64,000 bases of DNA from CANKHA01 sp963731585 (GTDB lineage Bacteria > Pseudomonadota > Alphaproteobacteria > Rhizobiales > Xanthobacteraceae). The position numbers and the translations under genes were made by a program. Numbering within the stretch: the stretch's first letter is position 1; every line of letters begins with the position of its first letter. This document shows, one piece after another, positions 1-9,688 of the stretch. Location of the stretch: positions 124,001 through 188,000 of the forward strand of contig CAVSWC010000010.1 in NCBI GenBank assembly GCA_963731585.1, read 5' to 3'. The notes beneath the pieces were generated by a model. It searched no databases and had not been told where the DNA came from. It worked only from the letters and a program-made list of their open reading frames with translations.

Positions 1-1
1 C

Positions 2-187
2 CTGCGGCGGGTATGGAAGGCGCAGCGCTTTTCGCTCTGGATGACGCAGCTGCTGCACCGCTTCACCTTCGAGCCGGATTTCGATTATCGCCGCCAGCTC
101 GCCGAGCTGGATTATGTGACGAACTCGCGCGCGGCGGCGACGGCGCTGGCGGAGAATTATGTCGGGCTGCCGCTGGACCAGGAATGA
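2..187 (+). CDS. pobA: 4-hydroxybenzoate 3-monooxygenase, C-terminal end (partial)
   Basis: This is the 3' end of the FAD/NADPH-dependent hydroxylase that turns 4-hydroxybenzoate into protocatechuate in the cytoplasm. The frame is open at the window edge and runs 61 residues to TGA. The stretches 'RRVWKAQRFSLWMT', 'LDYVTNS' and 'AENYVGLPL' match what I know of the PobA C-terminus. The Rossmann fold and active site lie outside the window. The gene converges with parE across a spacer of about 100 bp that holds a palindromic repeat. The family call rests on this short tail only, so another aromatic hydroxylase of the same family cannot be fully excluded. Confidence 0.8.
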   Translation: MRRVWKAQRFSLWMTQLLHRFTFEPDFDYRRQLAELDYVTNSRAAATALAENYVGLPLDQE

Positions 188-215
188 TTTGCCGGGCCCG
201 GCACATCTTCCGCTC

Positions 216-268
216 ATTCCCGCGAAAGCGGGAATCCAGTTTTAGCTGGGTCCCCGCTTTCGCGAGGA
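216..268. repeat. Intergenic palindrome between pobA and parE
   Basis: A perfect 20-bp palindrome (ATTCCCGCGAAAGCGGGAAT, 216-235) is followed by a second partial arm, TCCCCGCTTTCGCGAGGA, at 251-268. The two can pair with each other as well. Such GCGAAAGCGGGA repeats are frequent between genes of Bradyrhizobium relatives. Here it lies between two convergent genes, where it may help end transcription, but there is no T-tract. Confidence 0.7.
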
Positions 269-283
269 CGAGCGGTTGCTATT

Positions 284-2353
284 TTAAACGTCCAGCAATT
301 CTTCCGACGCGAACTCCGCCTTTTCCTGGATGAAGGCGAAGCGGCTCTCGGCCTTGGTGCCCATCAGGCGCTCGACGGCGTCGGCGGTGTCCTCGCGGTC
401 GTCGGCCAGCAACACGACGCGCAGCAGCGTGCGCTTGCGCCGGTCCATGGTGGTTTCCTTCAGCTGGCTCGCCATCATCTCGCCCAGACCCTTGAAGCGG
501 CCGATCTCCACCTTGGCATTGGCGTGGAATTCTTTTTTCAACAGCTCGGCCTTGTGCGCGTCGTCGCGCGCATAGACCGTCTTCGCTCCGTGGGTGAGGC
601 GATAGAGCGGCGGCACGGCAAGATAGAGCTTGCCGGCGTCGATCAGCTTCGGCGTCTCGCGGTAGAAGAAGGTGATCAGCAGCGATGCGATATGCGCGCC
701 GTCCACGTCGGCGTCGGTCATCACGATCACCTTCTCGTAGCGCAGATCCTCCTCGCGATAATGCACGCCGGTGCCGCAGCCGAGCGCCTGCACCAGGTCC
801 GCCAACTGCTGGTTCTGCATCAGCTTGTCTTTGGTCGCCGAGGCGACGTTGAGGATTTTACCGCGCAGCGGCATCACCGCCTGCGTGGCGCGGTCGCGCG
901 CCTGTTTGGCGGAGCCGCCGGCGCTGTCGCCCTCGACGATAAAAATCTCCGAGCCCTCGGCGCCGGTATTGCTGCAATCGGCGAGTTTGCCGGGAAGCCG
1001 CAGCTTGCGCACCGCGGTCTTGCGCGAGATTTCCTTTTCTGCGCGGCGGCGTAGGCGTTCTTCGGCGCGCTCGACCACGAAATCCAGCAGCTTGCCGGCC
1101 TGGTTCGGATTGCCGGCCAGCCAGTGGTCGAACGGATCGCGGATACCCTGCTCGACGATGCGGGTTGCTTCGGCGGTGGCGAGCCGGTCCTTGGTTTGGC
1201 CCTGGAATTCCGGCTCGCGGATGAAGACCGACAGCATGGCGGCCGCGCCGGCCATGACGTCTTCGCTGGTAATGGAAGCCGCGCGCTTGCCTTGCCCGAT
1301 GCGTTCGGCGTGGTCCTTCAGCCCGCGCGTGAGCATGCTGCGCAAGCCCGATTCATGCGTGCCGCCGTCGCCGGTGGGAATGGTGTTGCAATAAGAGGAG
1401 ACGAAGCCGTCGGCATCGGCGGTCCAGGCCACCGCCCATTCCACCGCCCCATGGCCGCCGGTCCTGCCGGCCTTGCCGGTGAAGATATCCGGATGCACCA
1501 GGGTGTCGTTGTGGATGGCGGCGGCGAGAAAGTCCTTCAGGCCTTCGGGGAAATGGAAGGTCTCCTGCTCCGGCACATCATCGATGCCGCGCAGCATTTC
1601 CTTGGCGCAGGTCCAGCGGATCTCGACTCCGCCGAAGAGATAGGCCTTGGAGCGCGCCATCTTGAAGACGCGCTGCGGCTTGAACGCCGCCTTCGGCCCG
1701 AAGATTTGCGGGTCCGGGCGGAAACGCACTTTGGTGCCGCGCTTGTTCGGCACGCGGCCGAGTTTCTCCAGCTTGCCCTTCGGCGCCCCGCGCTCGAAGA
1801 CCATGCGGTAATGCTGCTGCTCGCGCCAGACTTCGACTTCGAGCCGCTCCGACAGCGCATTGGCGACCGAAACGCCGACGCCGTGCAAGCCGCCGGAGGT
1901 CTCGTAGACCTCGGAGTCGAATTTGCCGCCCGCATGCAGCGTACACATGATCACTTCCAGCGCCGACTTGTTCTTGAATTTCGGATGCGGGTCCACCGGG
2001 ATGCCACGCCCGTTGTCCGTGACGCTGACAAAGCCGTCGGCTTCCATTTCCACTTCGATGAAAGTGGCGTGGCCGGCCAGCGCCTCGTCCATGGCGTTGT
2101 CGATCACTTCGGCGAACAGATGATGCAACGCCTTCTCGTCGGTGCCGCCGATATACATGCCCGGGCGGCGGCGCACGGGCTCGAGACCTTCCAGCACCTC
2201 GATGTGACGCGCGCTATAGCCGGAGTCGGCTTTGCCCGACGCCCGCCCTGCCGCTTTGGCAGTTGCGCCGCGGCCGGCGGACCGGATGGGCGGTCCCGGT
2301 ATAGAGGCGAATAGGTCGCCGGTTTTCGGCTTGGTCTTGGTGGTTTTAGCCAT
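284..2353 (-). CDS. parE: DNA topoisomerase IV subunit B
   Basis: This is the ATPase subunit of topoisomerase IV, which unlinks daughter chromosomes together with ParC. The 689 residues contain the GHKL ATPase motifs 'EVIDNAMDEA' (about residue 85), 'DNGRGIPVD' and 'GGLHGVGVSVANAL' (about 155). The transducer domain follows, then the TOPRIM region with 'VEGDSAGGSA' (about 475) and 'TDADVDGAHIASLL' (about 550). The AHIASLL form of the TOPRIM motif favours ParE over GyrB, which usually has SHIRTLL. The length is normal and the frame is intact. A basic, low-complexity leader of about 45 residues precedes the ATPase domain. It is divergent from the AI-2E-type permease gene. Confidence 0.95.
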   Translation of the reverse strand: MAKTTKTKPKTGDLFASIPGPPIRSAGRGATAKAAGRASGKADSGYSARHIEVLEGLEPVRRRPGMYIGGTDEKALHHLFAEVIDNAMDEALAGHATFIEVEMEADGFVSVTDNGRGIPVDPHPKFKNKSALEVIMCTLHAGGKFDSEVYETSGGLHGVGVSVANALSERLEVEVWREQQHYRMVFERGAPKGKLEKLGRVPNKRGTKVRFRPDPQIFGPKAAFKPQRVFKMARSKAYLFGGVEIRWTCAKEMLRGIDDVPEQETFHFPEGLKDFLAAAIHNDTLVHPDIFTGKAGRTGGHGAVEWAVAWTADADGFVSSYCNTIPTGDGGTHESGLRSMLTRGLKDHAERIGQGKRAASITSEDVMAGAAAMLSVFIREPEFQGQTKDRLATAEATRIVEQGIRDPFDHWLAGNPNQAGKLLDFVVERAEERLRRRAEKEISRKTAVRKLRLPGKLADCSNTGAEGSEIFIVEGDSAGGSAKQARDRATQAVMPLRGKILNVASATKDKLMQNQQLADLVQALGCGTGVHYREEDLRYEKVIVMTDADVDGAHIASLLITFFYRETPKLIDAGKLYLAVPPLYRLTHGAKTVYARDDAHKAELLKKEFHANAKVEIGRFKGLGEMMASQLKETTMDRRKRTLLRVVLLADDREDTADAVERLMGTKAESRFAFIQEKAEFASEELLDV

Positions 2354-2553
2354 GTTTCGCGCGGTTGAGCGATTAAGGAACAGCGAATCAACAGCCGACT
2401 ATGCCACGATAGAAACGATCCATAACAGGCTGCCGTCGGAAGCCCTTTGCAACGGCGGCATGGCTCTGCAACCAAACGGCGCTTTGATAGTTGCTATCTG
2501 TTGGCAATAGTTTACGCCCTGCGTCGCGCAAAGCCGAGCTCCGGGAGACGGCC

Positions 2554-3655
2554 GTGGAAACGATCAGATCCGACAAGGCGCGCCAATTTCCCTTGGCTAT
2601 CACCGATCCCCAACCGGTCGCTAAGGTCGAGACGATCTGGAAGGCAGCGCCCCAGATCGCAATGATCGGTATTTTCCTCATTCTACTGGTTGCAGCGATT
2701 GAATACGCGCGACCGATCCTGTTGCCGGTCATCTCGGCCTTCATGCTCGGGATGATGCTGGGCCCGCTGTCCAACATAGCCGCGAGGGTAGGGGTTCCCG
2801 CTTGGCTGTCCGGGATTGTCCTATGGCTGCTGGTGATTGCCGTCTTCTACGGGTTAATCCTGCTGCTTTCCGCCGCGCTGGTGGACTGGATAGGGAAGGC
2901 GCCCGAGATCGGGCAAAGCATCAAAGACAAGCTACGGGTCCTCGATCGGCCGATCTCGGCATTGCAAGACCTGCGCGACGCGCTATTTCCCAAGGTAGGC
3001 GACGAGAAGGTGACATTCGGTTTGGTTTCGTTGCTCCAGCCGGCCATGACGGTCATAACGCCCGCAATCGGGCAAATAATAATTTTCTTCGGTACGTTGT
3101 TTTTCTTTCTGCTCGGACGCATGCAACTGCGCCACGTGCTTGTGGCATTATTTGACGACCGCGAAGCGCAGGTTGCGGACACTGCGCATTCTCAACGACG
3201 TGGAGCATAACCTGACCAGCTATTTGAGCGTCGTCACCGTCATCAATTTCATGGTTGGAATAGCGGCGGGGGTGATCGCCTACCTGGTTGGCTTGCCGAA
3301 TCCCATCGCCTGGGCCGTTCTCGGTTTTCTTCTCAATTTTGTTCCGTATCTCGGCGCCCTTATCATGGAGGTCATTCTACTGGCGGTCGGCCTCGTGACC
3401 TTTGCTACGCTGGGACACGCCCTGCTTGCTCCGTTGTTATATTTGGCTTTCACGACGGTTGAGGGGCATTTCGTCACGCCGGCTATTATGGGCAAACACC
3501 TCCTGCTCAATCCATTGACGGTTTTTCTGGCGCTGGTGTTTTGGACATGGTTGTGGGGACCTGTCGGTGCGTTGTTGGCGGTGCCAATCCTGATCGTAGC
3601 GCTCGTAGCCATCACCCACATCTTCCCGAAGGAAGAACCCGCCTTGCCGGGCTAG
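2554..3655 (+). CDS. AI-2E family transporter (PerM-like permease), frame broken once
   Basis: An integral membrane protein of the AI-2E/PerM family, about 366 residues when read across one shift. The first part runs to about 3165 and holds three to four hydrophobic spans and a polar loop. The second part starts near 'RTLRILNDVEHNLTSYL' and holds the rest, including 'GLPNPIAWAVLGFLLNFVPYLG', the family's best-known signature (quoted here in two overlapping parts: GLPNPIAWAVLG and FLLNFVPYLG). One extra base at or next to the GCA at 3168-3170 separates the halves. I prefer GTG at 2554, with CGGGAG seven bases upstream, over the TTG at 2491. The substrate cannot be told; family members export small signals or act in ion stress. 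Confidence 0.8.
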
Positions 3656-3736
3656 AGGATTGTTGGAGCCTGCAGCGTCCACTGGCGCCTTCCGGCCGTC
3701 CAGTCTACACACGCAAAGACATCACCGAGAAAACAA

Positions 3737-4264
3737 ATGACTTTTGCCAATTTCGCGCAATACGTAATCGATTTCGTTCGAGAGCATCAGATCTGGGGTC
3801 CGCCGATCGTTTTCGCGCTCGCCTTCGGCGAATCCTTGGCGTTCATTTCGCTGTTCATTCCAGCCTGGGCGATCCTTGTCGGCATCGGCGCACTGATCAA
3901 CGCGTCCGGCATTCCATTCTGGCCGGTCCTGGTCGCCGCCGCGCTCGGCGCCGCCGCCGGTGACTGGCTGTCCTACTGGGTCGGCTATCACTTCAAGGAG
4001 CCGATCGCCCATGTCTGGCCGCTGTCGAAATATCCCGATTTGCTGCCGCGCGGCCATGCCTTCATGGAGCGCTGGGGAATTTTGGGAATTTTTATCGGCC
4101 GCTTCTTCGGGCCGTTGCGGGCTTCGGTGCCGCTGATCGCGGGCATTCTGGAGATGAATTATTGGCATTTTCAGATCGCCAACATCGCTTCGGCGTTTGT
4201 ATGGGCCTGGGTGCTTTTGATCTTCGGCGATTTCGGATTCGACATTTATAGATGGTTCACCTGA
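3737..4264 (+). CDS. DedA family membrane protein
   Basis: A 175-residue integral membrane protein of the DedA/VTT family. Members are linked to undecaprenyl-phosphate or other lipid flipping and to envelope homeostasis. Visible features are the N-terminal amphipathic region, 'FGESLAFISLFIPAWAIL' (family motif F/E-G-x-x-x-P near residue 30), a small-residue-rich helix 'ALGAAAGDWLSYWVGY', and 'FIGRFFGPLRASVPLIAG', which carries the conserved G-R-F-x-P-x-R. The length fits a compact DedA protein. It follows the AI-2E gene on the same strand after 81 bp and may be cotranscribed. Confidence 0.88.
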   Translation: MTFANFAQYVIDFVREHQIWGPPIVFALAFGESLAFISLFIPAWAILVGIGALINASGIPFWPVLVAAALGAAAGDWLSYWVGYHFKEPIAHVWPLSKYPDLLPRGHAFMERWGILGIFIGRFFGPLRASVPLIAGILEMNYWHFQIANIASAFVWAWVLLIFGDFGFDIYRWFT

Positions 4265-4424
4265 ACAACCTCCTCCTGCGTTGCGGGCGGCTAAGTTACT
4301 GTTACTGGAATAAAGCCTGGCGGACGGTGTTTTGCAGGCGCGGGAGACGCCACCGTTTCGTTTCAGGCCGACGGTGGTATTATCCCGCATCGGAGTTTCG
4401 CAGAAAGGCGACAGGGAGGATGCC

Positions 4425-5422
4425 ATGACCGAACTTACACGCCGTTCCATGCTTGACCAGTGCTGCCGCGTTAGGAGCTGCCGCGATGACGCCGATTAAT
4501 TCCGAGCCTACGCATGCATCGCGCTCCCGCCGCGAACCAGCAGGCGCCTGGTTTCTATCGCTACAAGGTCGGTGACTACGAAATCACGGTCGTCACCGAC
4601 GGCTCGACCACGCGGCCGCTGGACGACAATTTCATCATCAACCAGAAGAAAGAAGACGTGAGTGCCGCGCTCGCGGCCGCCTTCATGGAGAAGGACAAGG
4701 TCACCATTCGCTATTCGCCGATCGTGGTGAATACCGGTTCCAAGCTGATCGTGATGGATACCGGAACGGGCGAGGCCAATTTCGAGAGAAGCAAGGGCGC
4801 TGCCGGCCAGTTCCAGAACAACTTGAAGGCCGCGGGCATCGACCGCAATGCGGTCGACATGGTGGTGATCTCGCATTTTCACACCGACCACATCAACGGA
4901 CTGCTGACCGCCGACAACAAGCCGGCTTTCGCCAAGGCCGAGATTTTGGTGCCGGCGGCGGAATGGAAATATTTCACCGACGAGGGCGAGATGAGCCGCG
5001 CGTCCGCGGGCCGCATGCAGGACATTTTCAAAAACGTAAAGCGGGTGTTCGACGCGCTCGGACGGAAAGTCACGCAGTATGAAGCGGGCAAGGAAGTCGC
5101 CCCCGGGATCACGGCGGTGGCGACCTATGGTCATTCGGCGGGCCACACCTCGCATCTCATCGCATCCGGCTCCGGCAAGGTCTTTGTGCAAGCGGACGTC
5201 ACCAACCTGCCGCAGCTTTTCGTGCGCAATCCGGGCTGGCATGCCTCCTTCGATCAGGATCCGAAGATGGCGGAAGAAACCCGCCGCAAGGTCTATGACA
5301 TGTTGGCGGCGGAAAAGATGATGGTGCAGGGATTCCATTATCCCTTCCCGGCAGTGGCCTATGTGGAGAAGACCGGAACCGGCTATCGCGAGATCCCGGT
5401 GGCCTGGAGTTCGACGCTTTAA
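4425..5422 (+). CDS. Tat-exported MBL-fold metallohydrolase, N-terminus broken by two +1 shifts
   Basis: A metallo-beta-lactamase-fold hydrolase. The metal site 'SHFHTDHINGL' gives the HxHxDH signature; later ligands lie in 'YGHSAGHTSH' and 'QGFHYPFP'. The mature part is open from 4514. Upstream, ATG 4425 has a good ribosome site (AGGGAGG, 4413-4419) and begins MTELTRRSML, a twin-arginine motif. Removing one base near 4453-4455 and one at the GCA at 4516-4518 joins this into a signal peptide (TRRSMLTSAAALGAAA) and gives 331 residues. Export to the periplasm is inferred from this repaired leader. The substrate is unknown; lactonases and quorum-quenching enzymes share the fold. Confidence 0.82.
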
Positions 5423-5712
5423 GTCAAGCGCCGAGAAGGCACGGGCATTCCCGCGAAGTGGCGTTGATCTTGACCCCGCGGCGGCGGGGGCGTAAGAGCC
5501 CCGCCATGTTGACGCTCGACCACATGCTGGTTTTCCGCCGCCGCGTTGTACAAGCGCCGGTGCGCGATCGCGTGTGATCGTCAGCGTGCCGGCGGGCTTG
5601 GTTCCGCGGCGCTTCTCCCCATCTTCCGCGGTTTTCCGAATCCGGTACGGTCATGTCTGCCGCGCTTGCCTTGCCTGCGCGGATGATGGGGTAGAGAAGT
5701 GGAGACTGCGCA

Positions 5713-6772
5713 ATGACAAAAAAATCCGCGATCGGCGTTCTCGGCGCCTCCGGCTATACCGGGGCGGAGCTGGTGCGCCTGCTGTTGCGTCATCCGCGCG
5801 CGGAAATTTCCCTGCTCACGGCGGATCGCCGCGCCGGGCTGCAGATGCGGGAGGTGTTTCCGCATTTTTCGCCCTATCCCTTGCCGCAAGCTCGTTTCAC
5901 TCGACGGCATCGATTGGGCTGCGGCCAAGCTCGATCTCGCATTCTGCGCGCTGCCGCATGGCACGACGCAGACCGTGATCAAAAAGCTGCTGGCTGACGC
6001 GCCGCAGACCAAGGTGGTCGACCTCTCCGCCGACTTCCGCCTTGCCGACGCGGAAGCCTATGCGCGCTGGTACGGCCATGCCCATCAGGCGCCGGAATTG
6101 CAGGGCGAAGCCGTCTACGGCCTGAGCGAGCATTACCGGCGCGACATCAAGAAGGCGCGGCTGGTGGCCAATCCCGGCTGCTACACGACCACCGCGGAGC
6201 TTCCGCTCATTCCGCTGCTGAAAGCCAAGGCGATCGAGACCGACGAGATCGTCGTCGACGCAAAGTCGGGGATGACCGGCGCCGGCAGGGCGGCGAAAGA
6301 AGCGATGCTGTTTTCCGAAGTATCGGAAGGCTTCAACGCCTATGGCGTCGGCAAGCACCGGCACATGGCCGAGCTCGATCAGGAATTCTCCAAGGCCGCC
6401 GGCCGCGAGGTGGTGGTGAGTTTCACGCCGCATCTTGTGCCGATGAACCGGGGCATTCTGTCGACGATCTATGTGCGCGGCCGGCGCGGCCGCAGTGCAC
6501 AAGACCTGCATGCCATTCTGTCGGAGGCCTATGGCAAGGAACCCTTTGTCCACGTGCTGCCGTTTGGCGAAACGCCGCACACCCGGCATGTGCGCGGCTC
6601 CAACATGACCATGATCGGCGTGGCAGCGGACCGCATCGCCGGCCGCGCCATCATCGTTTCGGCGCTGGACAATCTGGTGAAGGGCGCGTCGGGCCAGGCG
6701 GTGCAGAACATGAACCTGATGCTGGGCTTCCCGGAAGCGATGGGGCTCGAGCAGGTCGCGCTGTTTCCATGA
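5713..6772 (+). CDS. argC: N-acetyl-gamma-glutamyl-phosphate reductase, frame broken once
   Basis: Third enzyme of arginine biosynthesis: NADPH-dependent reduction of N-acetylglutamyl phosphate to the semialdehyde. The N-terminal 'IGVLGASGYTGAELVRLL' is the NADP-binding loop, and 'VANPGCYTTTAELPLIP' holds the catalytic cysteine. 'HRHMAELDQEF' and the C-terminal 'QAVQNMNLMLGFPE' are typical of ArgC. The protein is 352 residues when one extra base at GCA 5886-5888 is skipped (frame 'SPYPLP' then 'KLVSLDGIDWAA'). ATG 5713 has GGAGA about eight bases upstream. It stands alone, convergent with the conserved hypothetical gene that follows. Confidence 0.92.
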
Positions 6773-6863
6773 GGCTACCGTCCTGAGGCGGTTTGCCTCG
6801 CCGTCGGATGCCAATGGCGTGCGCTACCTCCAGCTGCGGGTGAAGCTCGCGCAATAATTCACG

Positions 6864-7394
6864 CTAGAGACGGCGGCTATCATAGGCCCAGTGCAGCAGA
6901 GCCTGCCGTTGGCGCTTGCGGCAGGTCAGTTCTCCCGGCTCGCAGTGCCGCTGCACCTGCTTCACATGCCGGCGCATCGCCTTCCAGCGCTTGATCTGGC
7001 GGTGGTCTTCGTCGGGCACGCGGCGGCCGAGATAGTAGCGGCAATACCACTGGAACCAGCCGCGCGGGTCGTCGGCATGAATCCAGCCTTTCCTGCGCCA
7101 GACCGAGAGCGGCTGGCTGGCATCGACGCCGAAGAAATTCAGCGACGGATCGCGTCCGCCGGAAGCGAGCTTGGCCCGGTCGAACCAGCTGTTGGGGAAT
7201 TCGGCACGGCAGTCGGTCAGGTATTTGCCGGCGAAGACGCCGAGCCGCAGCATCTGCTTCGGCGTCAGCTCGGGCTTGAATTCCGGATCGAATTTTCGAC
7301 CCCTTGGCGCGCTGAGTGCATAGCGATAGCCGCGCTGCATCTTATCGCGAACGACAACCGTCTTGCGCTGCATGGAGACAAAGCGCGGGTTCAA
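6864..7394 (-). CDS. Conserved hypothetical protein, coupled to gltL
   Basis: I do not recognise a named family. The 176 residues are basic and rich in Arg, Lys and Trp, with no signal peptide or membrane span. Aromatic/charged stretches such as 'LGVFAGKYLTDCRAEFP', 'WIHADDPRGWFQWYCRYYLG' and 'RHVKQVQRHCEPGELTCRKR' look like a folded soluble domain, and Cys residues are scattered rather than paired as a clear zinc site. Its ATG overlaps the gltL stop by four bases, so it is probably translated from the same mRNA as the glutamate/aspartate importer. That link is positional only. Confidence 0.65.
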   Translation of the reverse strand: MNPRFVSMQRKTVVVRDKMQRGYRYALSAPRGRKFDPEFKPELTPKQMLRLGVFAGKYLTDCRAEFPNSWFDRAKLASGGRDPSLNFFGVDASQPLSVWRRKGWIHADDPRGWFQWYCRYYLGRRVPDEDHRQIKRWKAMRRHVKQVQRHCEPGELTCRKRQRQALLHWAYDSRRL

Positions 7395-8119
7395 TGCGCG
7401 AGGATTTTCGACAGGAAGGTCTGCGCGCGTTCGCTGCGCGGCTTGCCGAAGAAGTCGACGGTCGGCGCGTCCTCCACGATCTCGCCCTGGTCCATGAAGA
7501 CGACGCGTTTGGCCACTTGCCGGGCGAAGCCCATCTCATGCGTCACCACCATCATGGTCATGCCTTCCGAGGCCAGCGCGACCATCACGTCGAGCACTTC
7601 CTTGATCATCTCCGGATCGAGCGCCGAGGTCGGCTCATCGAACAACATGGCGATGGGGTCCATGGCGAGGGCGCGGGCGATGGCGACGCGCTGCTGCTGG
7701 CCGCCGGATAGTTCGCCCGGATATTTCTTCGCATGCGCTGACAAGCCGACGCGCTCCAGGAGCTTGGCGCCTTTAGCGAGCGCTTCCTCCTCGCCGCGGC
7801 CGAGCACCTTGATCTGTGCCAGCGTGAGGTTACGCATCACCGAGAGATGCGGGAACAGCTCGAAATGCTGGAACACCATGCCGATGCGCGCGCGCAGCTT
7901 CGGCAGATTGGTGTGTTTGTCCTTTATCGAAATACCCGCAACCGTGATGCTGCCTTCCTGAAACGGCTCCAGCGCGTTGACGCATTTGATCAGCGTAGAC
8001 TTGCCCGAGCCGGAGGGACCGCAGACGACCACGACCTCGCCTTTGGCGACTTGGATCGTGCAGTTCTTCAGCACCTGCACCGGGCCGTACCACTTGCTGA
8101 CATTTTGCATTTCGATCAT
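7391..8119 (-). CDS. gltL: Glutamate/aspartate ABC transporter ATP-binding protein
   Basis: ATPase of a polar amino-acid importer, 242 residues. Walker A is 'GPSGSGKSTLIKC' (about 33), the ABC signature is 'LSGGQQQRVAIARAL' (about 136) and Walker B is 'AMLFDEPTSALDPE' (about 157). The H-loop is 'VVTHEMGFA'. 'ALEPFQEGSI' and 'GMVFQHFELFPHLSV' are typical of the GlnQ/GltL/AapP group. It is the last transporter gene in the order gltI-gltJ-gltK-gltL, which fixes the substrate guess as glutamate/aspartate. The frame is intact. Confidence 0.92.
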   Translation of the reverse strand: MIEMQNVSKWYGPVQVLKNCTIQVAKGEVVVVCGPSGSGKSTLIKCVNALEPFQEGSITVAGISIKDKHTNLPKLRARIGMVFQHFELFPHLSVMRNLTLAQIKVLGRGEEEALAKGAKLLERVGLSAHAKKYPGELSGGQQQRVAIARALAMDPIAMLFDEPTSALDPEMIKEVLDVMVALASEGMTMMVVTHEMGFARQVAKRVVFMDQGEIVEDAPTVDFFGKPRSERAQTFLSKILAH

Positions 8120-8126
8120 GGCGGCC

Positions 8127-8819
8127 TCAGCGGATGATGGCGATGCGGCGGTTCAGCCGGCGAACGGCGGTGGAAGCCGCAAGCGAAATGATGAAGTAAA
8201 CCGCTGCGGCGAACAGATACATTTCCACCAGCCGCCCGTCGCGCTGAGCAATTTTCGACGCCGCGCCAAGGAAGTCGGTAATCGACAGCACGTAAACCAG
8301 CGACGTGTCCTGGAACAGGATGATCGTTTGGGTCAGCAGCACCGGCACCATGTTGCGGAACGCCTGCGGCAGTATGATGTAGGACATGGTCGTGCGGTAA
8401 TTCATGCCGAGCGCCTGCGCCGCAGCCATCTGGCCGCGCGCGATCGACTGGATGCCCGCGCGCATGATCTCGGAAAAGAATGCGGCTTCGAACAGCGCGA
8501 AGGTGATCAGCGATGACATGAAGGCCCCGACCCGGATCGGCGAGGCGGAGCCGGTGATCCATTGCCCGATATAAGGCACGAGAAAGTAGAACCAGAAGAT
8601 CATCAAAACCAGCGGCACCGAGCGCATCAGGTTCACGTAGCCGGTGGCGAAAATCACCAGCGGAGGAAAACCCGACAGCCGCATCAGCGCGAGGATGGTG
8701 CCCCAGATCAGGCCGAGCGACGCGGCCATCGCCGTTAGCGTCACGGTGAAGGTCATCCCGTCGATGAACAGATAGGGCAGGGACCGGATGATGACGTCGA
8801 AGTCGAAGTTGCTAAACAC
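8127..8819 (-). CDS. gltK: Glutamate/aspartate ABC transporter permease GltK
   Basis: Inner-membrane permease of the His/Glu/Gln/Arg/opine family, 230 residues with about five membrane spans. The cytoplasmic EAA-type loop is seen in 'GIQSIARGQMAAAQALGMNY', which contacts GltL. I place the start at GTG 8819 because GGAGG lies eight bases upstream and the family begins 'MFSNFDFDVI'-like; an earlier ATG at 8876 would add a basic unrelated leader. The start overlaps the gltJ stop by eight bases, so the two permeases are translationally coupled and probably form a heterodimer. Confidence 0.9.
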   Translation of the reverse strand: MFSNFDFDVIIRSLPYLFIDGMTFTVTLTAMAASLGLIWGTILALMRLSGFPPLVIFATGYVNLMRSVPLVLMIFWFYFLVPYIGQWITGSASPIRVGAFMSSLITFALFEAAFFSEIMRAGIQSIARGQMAAAQALGMNYRTTMSYIILPQAFRNMVPVLLTQTIILFQDTSLVYVLSITDFLGAASKIAQRDGRLVEMYLFAAAVYFIISLAASTAVRRLNRRIAIIR

Positions 8820-9604
8820 GGCGCAACCTCCATCCTTGCCGCGCCTTCCACCTCTGGCGCCATGAAGTCTTGGCACGCGCGCCGAGATAGCCGGGAATGG
8901 CGACGGCGCGTTCGAGCCGACGCATGCCCTCGGTCACGATGATATTGATGACGATGTAGATGATGGTCGCGACGGTGAAGGCCTCGAACACCTGGAAGGT
9001 GAATTCCTGCATTTCGCGTGCGCGCGCGGTGAGCTCCATCAGGCCGATGGTGAGCGCGACCGAGCTGTTCTTGATGGTGTTGATGAATTCCGAGGTCAGC
9101 GGCGGCAGCATGATGCGGTAGGCCATCGGCAGCAGCACGTAGCGGTAGGTCTGCGGCTGGGTGAGGCCCATGGCGAGCCCCGCGGCCCGCTGGCCGCGCG
9201 CCAGGCTGTTGATGCCGGCGCGTACCTGCTCGGCCACGCGTGCCGAAGTATAGAGCCCGAGCGCCACGACGGCGGTATAAAACGAGGCGTTGGGAAGCTG
9301 CTTGAGCCAGGTGCCGATATCGCGCGGCACGACTTCAGGCAGCACGAAATACCACAGGAACATCTGCACCAGCAGCGGGATGTTCCGGAACAGCTCCACA
9401 TAGGCGTTGCCGAAGCGAATCAGCCACTTGTTGCGGCGTGGTGCGCGCCACGCCGACCAGCGAGCCGAGGGTGAGCGCGATGATCCAGGCGAAGAAAGCG
9501 GTGGTCAGCGTCCACCAGGTGCCGAGCAGGAGTAACTGGAAATAGGTATGCGCGCCGTCCGGCGATATCTGCCAGAAGATGCCCCAGTTCCAGTTGTAGT
9601 TCAC
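8812..9604 (-). CDS. gltJ: Glutamate/aspartate ABC transporter permease GltJ, frame broken once
   Basis: The partner permease, 263 residues. It begins 'VNYNWNWGIFWQ' from GTG 9604, as GltJ proteins do, and carries the coupling loop 'AGINSLARGQRAAGLAMGLT'. The frame shifts once between 'LVGVARTTP' and 'NKWLIRFGNAYVELFRN'. Removing one base at the GCA on the minus strand (9432-9434) restores it. It lies between gltI and gltK in one operon. Confidence 0.9.
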
Positions 9605-9688
9605 AGCAGTCCCCCGCTGCGCCGCACGAGGCGTATTGTTGAACTTGCGCCGCCACCCGAAGGCGGCGGCGCGACTCAAGTTTAGCGG

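Noticed and set aside
1124..2314. Open frame of nearly 400 codons on the plus strand opposite parE
   Set aside because: It is a GC-driven shadow of parE; its composition (Arg, Gly, His rich, no family motif) is not protein-like, and the parE frame is fully conserved.
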